Of a stretch of DNA of 64,000 nt, positions 20,826 to 32,971 are shown one piece after another. Origin of the DNA: Hedera helix (Eukaryota; Streptophyta; Magnoliopsida; Apiales; Araliaceae); assembly GCA_947179155.2 (NCBI GenBank), contig OX359265.1, positions 56,059,040-56,123,039 of the forward strand. The letters are read 5' to 3'. The position numbers and the translations under genes are program-made. The notes under the pieces are model-generated. The model made no database searches. It had not been told where the DNA came from and was given only the letters and a program-made list of their open reading frames with translations. Position 1 is the first letter of the stretch; each line of letters begins with the position of its first letter.

Positions 20826-21884
20826 TATGATATAGTAGAGGAACTAGCTGGATTTGGCGCGTCAATTCATACGTGCTTAAGGAACCAGAACGAGCTCAAC
20901 AAAAAGTTACAGGAATGGAAAGGAAAGTGGTACACAGTTATTGGCTCGGTCTACGATTTGTTTTCAACAGAACAGAGAGAGGAACTTATTAAAAGTTGTC
21001 TCCTCTGTTTTTAATGGAAAGCTCAACATTCTTGTAAGTGTAATTAATTAAGGGTTAGTCCATTATCTGATTTATTAATTAATTTCACACACATTAATTT
21101 AACCAATGTACAATATATCACACACATTAATTTAACCAATGTACAATATATATATATATGGCATGAAAGATTTAAATAACATGTATGCTATCACAAGTTT
21201 ATACAATAGACAGAATAAGAATCAAGAATCATACCCTTGAAGGGTAATTCTTTGGTGCAGAAAAGTTCGTACTGTCAGAAGCTAAATCCAAACCCAAACG
21301 ACTTCTCCAAATTACGTGATGAGGACGGAAAACAAATTCACGATTCGTCACAATTTGGGAATACCAGTAACATTTATTGGGAGTTCTATCTATTTGACTT
21401 AATCAATACACTGTATATCATATCATATGATAACTGATAATGAAATGACTTTCAGATGAACTGAGGTCGTGAATTTTATAAGCGTAGTGGTATAATTCAC
21501 TCCTTATAAAACATCCAACCACTCAGTCAACTTAACGTTACAATTATAACGTTATAATAATAACGTCGGACCTTCCATGGACGCCCCATTTAGATACCTA
21601 AGATCCAACATATATATATATATATATATGGCCCTAATCACATAAACAATACTGCATCAACTCCACTTAAACCAGCCATAGAACATACAGCTGAAAACTT
21701 CTCAAGTATAATGAGAATCAACCTTGAGTCTCCCTTCCATATGAGCCAACCCGCGTATCGCCTCTTGAAATCGGCACCAACTGGTATAGCTAGTATTGTA
21801 TTTGTTTCGTCCATTGCTGGCGTTATAGCCCTACCAGCAGTCTCAGTTTATGCGGCATCCAAAGGTTTTATATATCTTTATTGA
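20826..21884 (+). pseudogene. Tropinone reductase-like SDR pseudogene
   Basis: The first block (20826-21014) reads 'YDIVEELAGFGASIHTCLRN' and on through 'NELNKKLQEWKG' to 'STEQREELIK', matching the N-terminal half of plant tropinone-reductase-like short-chain dehydrogenases. One extra base then shifts the frame. The next 'VSSVFNGKLNIL' lies in another frame and ends at a GTAAGT donor (about 21035). The second block (about 21640-21884) reads 'NNTASTPLKPA', 'NLESPFHMSQ' and 'VFVSSIAGVIALP', then 'VYAASKG' with the catalytic Ser, Tyr and Lys, followed by a stop. The TGxxxGIG cofactor loop and the C-terminal third are absent. An (AT)n tract sits just before the second block, where the acceptor should be. 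Intact relatives are NADPH-dependent ketone reductases. Confidence 0.85.
21085..21160. repeat. Tandem duplication plus (TA)n
   Basis: A unit of about 36 bp beginning 'cacacacattaatttaacca' is present twice in direct tandem and runs into a short TA repeat. It lies in the intron of the SDR pseudogene. Confidence 0.85.
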
Positions 21885-21889
21885 AAATT

Positions 21890-23590
21890 TAAATTCTAAG
21901 ACCCTTGGCAGCCGGTTATCTACTATCTAGTGTTGGGAAAGTGAATCTTAAACACTCTTAAATTCAGGAATTACGTTTTTCTCTTTGTGTAATTAAATAG
22001 AAATTAACAAATTCAATAATAAGAATAAAAATAAAATATAAACATCTAAAAGCAAAACACTATATTTATGTAATCATTCATGTTTTATATCACTGGCCTA
22101 AATTAATACATATTTAAATTCCGGGAATTGACTCCGACTGTTGCACACTATAATTTATATTTTTTTTTTAATTAAAAATGGACTTTTACGCAATGTTACA
22201 CACTACAATTTATATTTTATTTTAAAAATGGACATGCACATCTTAAATTACCAGTTATACACCTAAAATTAAGTAAGTGACTAATTTATACTTAATAAAT
22301 GAAATGTCAATTTACTTATTTACCATATTTTAATTTTATCCTTTATCCTATTACATATAGTAACTATGTAACAAAAAATAACTTAAACAAGTATATAAGA
22401 CGGTTAAATATTACATAATTATTATAAAAAAAACAAAAAAACAAAATTAACATCATAATTGTTTCATTCAAAAATATAATTTTTTTATCTCTTAAAAGAA
22501 AATTAGCTAAAAAAAAAGTAATTATTTTTTTATATTAATATTGAATAAGCTATTATTCATGCATCCTACACTCATTCACCGGTTCAATTATTTAGTTATC
22601 AAATAATGACTTTATTTAATATTATTATCAAAAAATAAGATGACTTTTTTTGGAGAATTTTCTTTAAAGACATGAATATTTTATATTTTTTTAGAGTGGC
22701 AATAAAATTGTTTTTATTTTTTGATAAGCATTATGTATTATTTAATCATCTTACATAATGATAAATAAGTCAATTGAAATCTAATTCATTAAGGATAAAT
22801 TAGTCACTTAGTTATAGTTGAATATGCAGCTAGTACATATATTATTATCCTTAAAAATTAGTGCATTGTCTATATAAATTTTAGTATTATATTTTTTATA
22901 TCCAGTATAGCCAAATTTGTTTAATCCTGTAATTTATAAGAATTTGACTTAATTAAAAAAAATTATGGAAAGTATAAGAGCAACAATAAAAATGGATGAC
23001 AAAGATCGAGGTGTCTTTATTAAAATGTAAAACTTTCCAAGAGATTAATCATCATATATAATTTTTTTAGAACAAATAATTCAAACTTAACACATTATAT
23101 GATGAAATTTCATAATAAAAGTCTCATATACAAATTTTGCAAATGTTAAATATATATTTAACTTCAAAATTAAAAATATAAATTAGTTATGAATTACATA
23201 AACCTTATCATTTGTATATAATTTTTTTTGTATGCATTACATAAGTTATAATATTTATATATAATTTTTTATTTATAATTTATGCACAAAAAATTATTCT
23301 AAATAAAGAGAGAAAATAAGAAGCGGGAATGAAAAATATAAAAGTTTATATTATAAAAAAAACAGTAGTAGTCCCGGAAATAAAAAAAAGTTTAGGCTAT
23401 TTTTTACCTTTTTTACTTTTCCACAAATACCCTTGGGGATGAGCCGAACGAGACTTTTGCCTCAGTTTTACGAGGGTTTAACCCAAAACTGGATCATAGA
23501 CCCAGATAACCATTGGCCTCCATTTTTAATCTCCAATTAATATAAAGAACTAGGGTTTGTATTTCTTCCATCCACCACAATCAAAAACCT
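21890..23590. other. AT-rich intergenic DNA
   Basis: Between the SDR remnant and RRP1 the DNA is very AT-rich, with no exon or clear transposon. The final stretch (about 23440-23600) is less AT-rich and is the likely promoter and leader of RRP1. It contains 'agggttt' and 'gaaccctag'-like plant leader words such as 'aactagggtttgta'. Confidence 0.45.
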
Positions 23591-23601
23591 AGAGCTTGAA
23601 A

Positions 23602-25368
23602 ATGGAGAAACCTGAAGCCCTAATCCCAGCTTTCCCAGCTTTCCCAGCTCCGATCTTGATAAAGCACTTGGCCTCCTGCAACAAATCCACAAGAGACAGA
23701 GCTCTCCGACTCCTCATAACCTGGCTTCCTTCCCAGCAAGAAATCCCCGATGAAGACCTCAAAAAGCTGTGGAAAGGCCTCTTCTACTGCGTTTGGCACG
23801 CCGATAAAACCCTAGTTCAGGCTGACCTCATTAAATCTCTCTCATCTCTCGTCCTCACCCTCCACATCCCCCTGTCCCTCCACTACTTTTCGGTTTTCAT
23901 GCTCACTATGAGGCGTGAGTGGTCCGGGATTGATGCCCACAGGTTAGACAAGTTTTATCTCTTGATTCGCCGTTTTCTCTATAGCTTTTTTCAACGGATT
24001 AAAAACAGTAATTGGGATTTGGATTTCACTGGTAAAATGATTGGTATTTTGGAAGAGACTACTTTTTTTGCGAGTGATAAATTTATGGGGAATGGTGTTA
24101 ATTATCATATTGCCTCTATTTTCCTTGAGGAATTTAAGAGTTTTCTTCCTGTTCGATGTGAAATACTTCAAATTTTGTTCAAGTGTTTTTTCAATGTGAT
24201 GGGTAGGTGTCAAGATAAGGTTTTGATTGGTAAGATTGAGCGTTATGTGTTTGATGTGTTGCTGAGAATGGGGAAGAGTTTGTAAATGAAGAAGAAATTG
24301 GGGGATACCGTTGATGATGAAATGTTAGGCTGTGGTACGATAGCTTTGACTATGGGGTTTTCGGCCTGGTTTTATGAATTGGGTTCTTCTCCTGATTGTT
24401 TTCAGGGAAACCGGAAGGTTTTGCTTGGTTTGCATCAGGAGTTTTTGAAATTGGAGAAGGACTTGAAAATGTCCGGGATTGAAATTTCTCTTCCCATGGT
24501 TGAGCTTGACGAAGATGAAGATGTTCCGAAGTTGGAGTTTTTGAAATTGGAGGACTTGAAAATGTCCGGGATTGAAATTTCTCTTCCCATGGTCGAGCTT
24601 GATGAATATGAAGATGTTCCGAAGTTGATTCCAATTGTTTCAAGCAAGACCGAAGTAAACGTATCTACTAGCGAGTTGATCCCCGTTGCTTCTGATGAGA
24701 AAGAAGTTAGTGCTTCCATAAGTAAGTCTTCAAAGAAGAAAAAGGGGCCGGATGGAAGTAATAAAAAGACTAAGATGACTAAGAATGGAGTTTCCGTAGA
24801 GAATGAGGATGCGATTATTGTCAATGGCTTTGATTCAGTCAATGAACCAACAAATGAAGTGAATGTTATAGATTTTAACGAGTCTGTTATATCAAATCTT
24901 CAGATGCAGTTTGAAAAGGTTGCTGCAGAAGTCGGCTTAGACAAAGATGGTTCAAATTCGCTTGATTCTCCTACAATTTCCGTTAAACGTACCATCCCAA
25001 AGAAGAGAAAGAGAGCAAGAAGTATGGATGGACAGAAGTCTCAAAATACAGACCTTAGTGGTGTAGAGGTGGTTGAAGGGGATGCTGCTGCAAATACCAA
25101 CGAGAAGGGTGCAAAGAAGGTTAGATTTTCAATCAAGAATAACTTGGTCTGGAAACCGCACAGCCCAATGCCTCCTCAAGATTTGAGATTACCTCTTTCT
25201 GTTACTCCTAGAGGTAGTGCCCTTAAGAAAGGGTTATCTCCAGGTCCAATAAGAGAGATGCCTCCTGCTGCACAGAAGGTGAAGCGAAAGAAGAAGGGTC
25301 TGAAGGGAATTAAACCCATTGCCCCAGCCATCAAAAGACTTCGGAAGTTGAAAGCTCTATATATTTAA
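23602..25368 (+). CDS. RRP1/Nop52-type rRNA-processing protein, with one in-frame stop
   Basis: The ATG at 23602 opens a frame that runs to a TAA at 24283-24285 (227 residues). Directly after it, in the same frame, coding continues from ATG 24286 to the stop at 25368 (360 residues). The N-terminal part is the RRP1/Nop52 domain, with 'LIKHLASCNKSTRDRALRLL' and 'LRKLWKGLFYC'-like text. The part after the stop keeps family motifs ('GFSAWFYELGSSPDCFQGNR'). The tail is the basic nucleolar C-terminus: 'KVRFSIKNNLVWKPHSPMPP', 'TPRGSALKKGLSPGP' and a Lys/Arg-rich end. The family acts in the nucleolus in pre-rRNA cleavage for the 60S subunit. There are no introns. A unit of about 95 bp coding 'FLKLEKDLKMSGIEISLPMV' is duplicated in tandem at about 24442-24630. 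Everything but the TAA looks constrained, so it may be a recent null allele, a sequence error, or two separate open frames. Confidence 0.88.
24442..24632 (+). repeat. Tandem duplication inside RRP1
   Basis: Two adjacent copies, roughly 24442-24537 and 24538-24630, encode nearly the same 31-32 residues (a block with 'KMSGIEISLPMVELDE'). They differ by a lost lysine codon and a Asp-to-Tyr change near the end. The duplication keeps the frame. Confidence 0.9.
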
Positions 25369-25369
25369 C

Positions 25370-27640
25370 AAATTTCAGGTCGGAAGAACCATGTCATGCA
25401 TTGATTTACTTTTGTTTTCTTTTTTTCTCTTTAAGTTTTACTAAAATCATGATCGCTTGAAGCTTCCAAGGGCTGGTGCGAATATTTGCGCTAGTTTGTC
25501 CTGGATTGATGTTCGGCAGGTCTTTCTATTTTACTTCTAGTTCTCTAAAGTTGAGCAACAAATGATGACATGTGTTACGCCCATGTTTTATAGACATTAA
25601 TTTAAATGATTCTCTCATACTTTTTATGTATTAATTTATTCTTTGTGCACACGCTTGTAATGTCAATTTGGAAACTACCATATGTTATTTGAACCATGTT
25701 ATCTGTTCTTAATTCTTTTCATGAATAATAATAATAGGGAAGTGATATTTTCACGTGATTTTTTGTTGTTGATATTTTTATATGTAAACTGTCGATATAG
25801 ACCTATAGTGACGGTCAAAACTGTCGTTATAGACTTATAACGATATTTTTCATTTAAAAATATTAAAAAATCCTGTGAAAATATCAGTTTCCTAATAATA
25901 TTGATACTTAAGAAGTTATTGATCTGCATACTGGAGGTTTGTCCACATCAAAATGTCGGAAGTGAAAAAGAGCAGTCTTTGGTATGCTACTAAGGACCAT
26001 ATATGAAGTGGAAAAATTAGTTACCTCATTTCGTTGGGCTCCTACCTTATGTTACCTATCTCAGAATTGTAGTCATCTTTGATGTTGAATTTCTGCTATA
26101 AATTCTTCATTTCAATGTGAGCATGTCGCTTGAAACTGAATCGTTGATATTGAAAAACCCAAACACAAATGGGGTTCGTAAGTTGACACTGTTGAAATGA
26201 GTATTAACTGGGTCCACCAAATACTTGGTGTATCAGATTCTACACTTCTAGTTTAGGCTACCTAGTATAGGGTTCACAGGCATTAGCTGGTGTATATTTT
26301 TATGCTTTAGTTTAATCTCTTATAATTTTCTAATTATTAATGAAATTTTTTATCATGGGGCAAGCTCAATGAGTATGTCCTTGGACCCCTTTAGCCCAAA
26401 CGAGCATGTCCTTACTCAGTTGTGTTGATCTTTGGACATTTTTAACTTGGAGTTCGAGCGTATTTTAGTCTATTTTTCTCTTATAATCTTGTTGAAAAAG
26501 CAATCTTAGGGGATAGGGCTTGGGGTATGATACTAATAGATGAAAATATAAAGGAGAATTCAAAAGTAATAGAATCCTTAATAAGGAGATGTACACTGAT
26601 GACTAGGTAAGTATGATAGTCTGTGAGGCCTATTTTTTTCACTCTTAGAACAAACTAACCTGATATGCCAAGAAATGGATATTGACACATTCTATTCTTC
26701 TGAGATTGGCCATTTAAGTCGATGTAGTAACACTAATGAAATTGAAATAAACTGCAACCCGCTGAGCCCATAAATTGCTAGTGGCGTCTGCTTTAAATTC
26801 TACCATTTACTTCTTCTTTTTTAAATAATAATAATAATCCATCACAATATCCTGAAAACAAACGGCAATTATTAATCAGCAATACAAGATTAAGAAGAAA
26901 AAAATCTAAATAGGGCTAGATACGCGTACAGTATACTAGTATTACAGCCCACGTCTTGAACTATTAGATTAGTGTTGATTGTGTAGTAGTAGGTTATCAA
27001 AGAAGCATAACCTCGGCTATGCTGGCCGAATGATGGTAGTTAAAATTAATCTAAATTGCAAGATTTTAGCCAATATGGAACCCATCCGATCTGTTTACCT
27101 CTTTCTCCTACCTTGCCAATGTAATAATAGTATACTAAAAGGGCTATGGGGCTCAGTGTCAGTAATTCAAGCAGTTCGACCATTTCAACCATATGAAAGA
27201 AAATTGAAGTGAAGAAGATAAGGTTAATAAACCTTTCCACAAGGTCGCCTCGATGACCATTAAATTTTTTACAAGAATATACAAAGTAAAAGCACTAATG
27301 AACATATATAGACCGCTGCAACTTGAAAGCGTGTAACAAATTTCCCTTGGCAGTTGACAGTTGTATGTATCTAGAACCGGAATTGAAAATGAGTGACGTC
27401 ACAGTCAAAAAACTTCAAAATTCCAGTTGAGTAATGACCGCAAAAATAACTGTTAGGTCCAGTGCCATATTTCATTTGCAAAAACTTGAACAGATGAGGA
27501 ATGCATCATTAGATCTGTTGCCATGAAAAACTTTTCCAAGCAAATATCATGTTTCTTCATGTAGCATAACAGGTATTGAAAAGAATAAATAAATTGTGCT
27601 CCATATATGGCTTCTGGCTATCAGTGTATGCCTCTTACCA
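25370..27640. other. Intergenic between convergent RRP1 and OSB
   Basis: The first few hundred bases are the likely 3' UTR of RRP1, and the last few hundred the 3' UTR of OSB on the other strand. A 'gtcgatatagacctatagtg' segment at about 25790-25850 recalls the mirrored 'gacgg...tcgt' words at 44.2 and 51.5 kb. No exon is supported. Confidence 0.45.
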
Positions 27641-27647
27641 CTGTTAA

Positions 27648-30564
27648 TTAATTTGGTTGATCTTTCAGAGGCGGCAACTTGGACGATGCCCAAGATGGCA
27701 AGTCAATAAGCCATAGTGCTTTACCTGAATCTTTGTGTTTAAAATCTGGAGATTTTTTGTTGATCTACATAAAAAATATGGCATGGAATTAGAATAAAAG
27801 ATACCTGAGCAACGGAATGAATACAATGACAAATAACCATAACATATGATAGTGATTGTTACCACATCACTCAGAACCCCCAACCCGAAAAGACTTGAAG
27901 AAAAGGGAAAGAAGACGAAGAAGAAGAAAAGGATCGAGTGTTACCTTATGTGATCTGTTGTCCCACCATTTTTTGGGGTTTTCCACCAAGTCCTTCCAAG
28001 AATCATCATCTGAATTCAGGTAAAGAAACATTACATAAGTCATATTCGAATACAATGCACAAACAGAATCTCAAGTAATCATTTCCAAAATTTAAAGAGG
28101 TTAAGAAGCAAGTAAGCAACAAAGAAATTGCATCAAGTCTAGAGTTCCAAAATTTAAAGAGGTTAAGAAGCAAGTAAGCAACAAAGAAATTGCATCAAGT
28201 CTAGAGTGGAAAAGAGTCGTTGAACTAAAATATATTCTCCACACATTCCTAAGAGATTTTTCCAAAAAGAACAGAAATTGAAAGCATAAGAAAGGGGTGG
28301 AATTATCTCTATATGGATTTTTGCTTCCTGAAAGCTAATCAAAGTAACAGATTCCAAGGATTAAATTACTCAGAAAAAAGACCATTCCAAATTATAAGAT
28401 TACTATTGACTTTTGAAAAGTCAATTTGAAATATTTCAAACTCAAAATTGACACGATTCATTTAAGTTTTCAAAATAATAAATCTTATAACTAGTAATAT
28501 TTTTTGAGTAGTTCATAACATTCATAATTGTATTGAAATAAACTAATTGAATTCATGTCAATTTTGAGTTTGAAAATATCTCAAATTGACTTTTTAAAAG
28601 TCAATATTAATCTTATAATTTGGAACGAAAGAAGTATATTGAGAGATGATACTTATATCTTTGAAACAAATTATCCATTCTCATATATTTTTATGGTTGA
28701 CTTGATTAATATATAATCATAAAAAAAAGAAAAAATATCTCCAAGAATTTGTTTTCTTAAAGCATCCAATGTACATGATACTAGACAAACAATACGGTTA
28801 TTCTCAAGGAAACACTCCTCCCTTCGACCTATTCAAGACCCAAAAACTTTTTAACATGTTTCCTCTCTAAATCCATGTAGCATACTTGTATCGAATTCCT
28901 AGACCCTTTTAGCCATGTCTCACAGCCTATGTATATTGAAAACTGAGAAATCCGACTTCTAACATACACATACACCTGATTCATGTACTGGAACTCATGT
29001 AACATATATATTATGATCAAAGCAGGTTGTGTTAACTAGTTTGGCGAGAACCTTTGTGCTAGAATACACAACATATTTTCTATGCTCAAATATGTAACGT
29101 TTCGGATATGCAACATGTTTTTGTACTAGGATATGCAACGTGTAACAACTCCAAATTAAACAGCTATACAAATTTTACAATTAAGTGAATATACAGAGGA
29201 CATGTTCACTCACCGGCTTTTTTCATTTTTTGAACTGGAACATCAAACTCTAACCCTTCAAGTTCTGGCAATACCCATTTTGGAGCACTATTTAGCCAGA
29301 TCCCGACACCACTATCCTTGTGTTTAAAATCTGGGTATTTAGGTTTCACCTAGAGATTAAAACAAGAGGACAAGTGTCAATTTTATCGGCACAAAACATT
29401 AATACAAACAAAATTCGGAAGAGAGGTGATCACCAATCCTTTATGTTTATTATCCCGATGATCACGCCATTGCTTCGGATTTTTCAGAAGGTCCTTCCAA
29501 TAGCTTAATATGAGGTCTCCATCCTTCGTTGTGCTAACTGGCAAGAGAGAAATGAAGTTCATCATCAAAATTGAAAAGAGCAAACAACATAATAGTTACG
29601 CAATAAAGAGTCCTATATAGACTTGAAATTATGAGTAACCCTAGAAAATTAACCACCTTTCACGCTTTTTGTATCGACTTTATGATCAAATTGCAAGCAC
29701 TCTAGTTTCTCTGTGATCCAATCTGGAGTAGACTCATTAATCCAGACTAACTTCCCATCAACTTTGTGTTCAAATGCTGAAGATGTAGAATTGCCCTAGT
29801 CAATTTTTCAAAAGAAGTGTGAACGTCAAAATTTTCCACAAGTAGATTATTTTATTGTGTGTAATGTAAGAACATTACAAACATGCCAAAGAAACTGATC
29901 GACGTGAAATGATAAGGATTTACTCTCTCCATCCAGCTTTATTTGTCCCAATTGACTTTTTATGGTCAAATTGACCGTGTTTAGAATCAAAATTTATTCT
30001 TAAGTTCATTAGATATAGACACAAAATTATTATCATAAGAAAGTACATTGAATATATTATTAAAGTCAACTTATTTGATTTCAAAATTTCTAAGACATTT
30101 GTTTAACTATTCATCTTAAAATTGGTCAATTTGACCATAAAAAGTCAATTAGGACAAGTAAAGTTGAATGGAGGGCGTACTACTTGGTACCTGTTTTGAC
30201 CTGGTGTCCCACCACTCATTAGGCTTAGTAATAAGATCTATCAGTGACTGATCTACAAAGATATCCTCCTCCGCACTTTCTTTCTTTAGATAAGTTTCGT
30301 CCTTTACATTTTCTTTACTTTGGTAGTCCTCATCCTGACTTTCTTTCTGTAGGTAAGTATTGTCCTTCACATTTTCTACAATTAAAAGAAGAAATTTCAT
30401 GAGAAAAAAAATTAAACATGACAAGATATTACAAATTTTGAAGGTCTAAACAAAACGCCTAAAATAAAATAAAAGGATGGTATGCGCTAAGTCGAGTTGA
30501 TTCAGGTAGTTCCTGATGCTGATGAATAAAAGAACATCACTAATCACATATTAATTTGATGAAC

Positions 30565-30654
<90 letters not shown>

Positions 30655-30738
30655 GCATTTTACATCAACCTTAGGTCATTCCTTAGGTCACTTCTAATAT
30701 GACATCATTTAATCGTCAAGTTAATAATCTGATTGCAT

Positions 30739-30777
<39 letters not shown>

Positions 30778-31992
30778 GAGAGAGAGAGAGTAAAATGCAT
30801 CTTAAATTGACTTGAGATAAATTATCTTAGGTCACCTCTAATATAACATCATTTGATCGTCAAATCTGACCATACGGATGTAATAAACATGTAAAAATAT
30901 GAGATTTTGTAAAATTTTGTTTGATTTAAGGTTATATATCAACAACTTTATAATAATAGAAGTTACTAAAATATGCACTATTGAAAATATATATACTTAT
31001 ATATATTATGTACACTATTATGAAAATAATATTCCAATGTCTCAAATACAAAATTTTGCATAATCTCAAATTTTTACATGCTCTTTACATCTGCACAGTT
31101 AGATTATTAAATTGACGATCAAATAATGTTGTATTAAAAGTGACCAAAGATATCTTAGATCTTAAAGATAACTTATCTTAGGTAGATCTAAGATATCTTT
31201 ATATATATATATATATATGAGTTGTGCAAACCAACCCCAAGATAGGAGGTGATTAGCATTGTGGCCCAAGAAAAATTTACAAAAAATTCTCAATAGCCTT
31301 TACAAAATCATTTTAGATGAGGATAAAATAGTAAATTCACTAAATTGAAAGTGGGAAAAAAGTTAGCACAAGTCTCTGTGTATGTGTGTGTGCAAATATT
31401 TTTATACTCTTATATCTTTAACAATATTCATTTACAATATGTCAGTAATCTGTACCAATTTTTGTAGGGAAGATATAGAATGAATCAAAGAAACTGTACG
31501 GAAGCTTTGATGAAAACTGCAAATTACATAAACACACACACACACACAGACATATATATATATATAAAACAGAGCGGCTCAAATTCCAAAGTTTCAATAT
31601 CTAACAGCTTTAAATTAATTTAGGTTTCAACATCCAACAGTCTAAAACCATTTGGGGTTTCAACATCCAACGGTCACTAATCTCTCTCTCATCCCCCCCC
31701 CCAATTCAACATCTTTTTTTCAAAAATCTATCCACTCATATTTCCCGCCCAAATCAAATTCAGTAATAGTAATAATATATTATTAATAATAATAATAATT
31801 ATTATTATAATAATAAAAATAATAATAGTAATAATAATATTAATAATAATAGTTATTATTATAATAATTATTATAATAATAATAAAAAAATATAATTATT
31901 ATTATAATAATAATAATAATAAATAATAGTAATAATAATAATGATAGTAATAATATATTAATAATAATAATAATAATAATAACAATAATAAT

Positions 31993-32023
<31 letters not shown>

Positions 32024-32035
32024 GTAGTAGTAGTA

Positions 32036-32081
<46 letters not shown>

Positions 32082-32915
32082 TTTATTGATTTGGGCGGGA
32101 AATCACAAGGACGGTTCAGATTCATTCTAATTGATTTATAAGTTATTTTATGTTGCAAAGAGTCTTTAGGTAATAAAGTATTTTTGAAATTTTAATCTAC
32201 GGCCCGCCTTCAGGCACGGGCAATTACGTGTCATCTTTTTGGTATTTTTGCGGGCTATATCGATAGCAACTATTGTAGTAGCCTCTGACTCATTGTAGGA
32301 GAATCTTTTGTCCAATTTCAAGAAAAAATATAGAGGAAAAAATGTTATGATGATGCGATTTAGTCGGTGTTATAACAATACTTTTTTGTTTGGACTTAGA
32401 GAATTCATTTTATACTTTTCGGTATATATGCAAAAGCATTTCTTTTGAATTTTTACATCTTTTTTTTTCCTCATTGGATCCCACCAAATGACTTGCAGTA
32501 CTACCTTTTTTCCATATAAAATACTGTTCATGGATCATATTGATCGATGGTTAAAGATATTGGAGGCAAATAAATGCTGTCAAACTTCTCATTCTATTTT
32601 GTCAATAAAAGAAAGGTGTGGGATATCCAAAAATACTATATTAAACAAATTTGAGTCCGCTATCGTCAATCAATTAATTGCTCAAACCTGTCAATAACTA
32701 ATTTTAAGTTGGGAATAAGTAGCACACTAATGTTTATCTCAAAAAGAAACTATGACTGAATTAAGTATTAATCTTTTTGTATTAATGGTTGGACTCTCAG
32801 TTCTATTATGGAACTGAGAGTCCACAATAGTTTTAAATTTTTCAATCTATAAATATTGGATACAGTATTCAACTGTTATATTAGTTGCACCGTGCCTTCA
32901 GGCATAAGTTATCCC

Positions 32916-32971
<56 letters not shown>

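Noticed and set aside
31958..32158. Reading frame of poly-Tyr
   Set aside because: It is the translation of the long TAA array in an OSB intron.
32488..32697. 69-codon plus-strand frame in the OSB intron
   Set aside because: No homology recognised; it lies between two hairpin-type repeat ends and is antisense to OSB.
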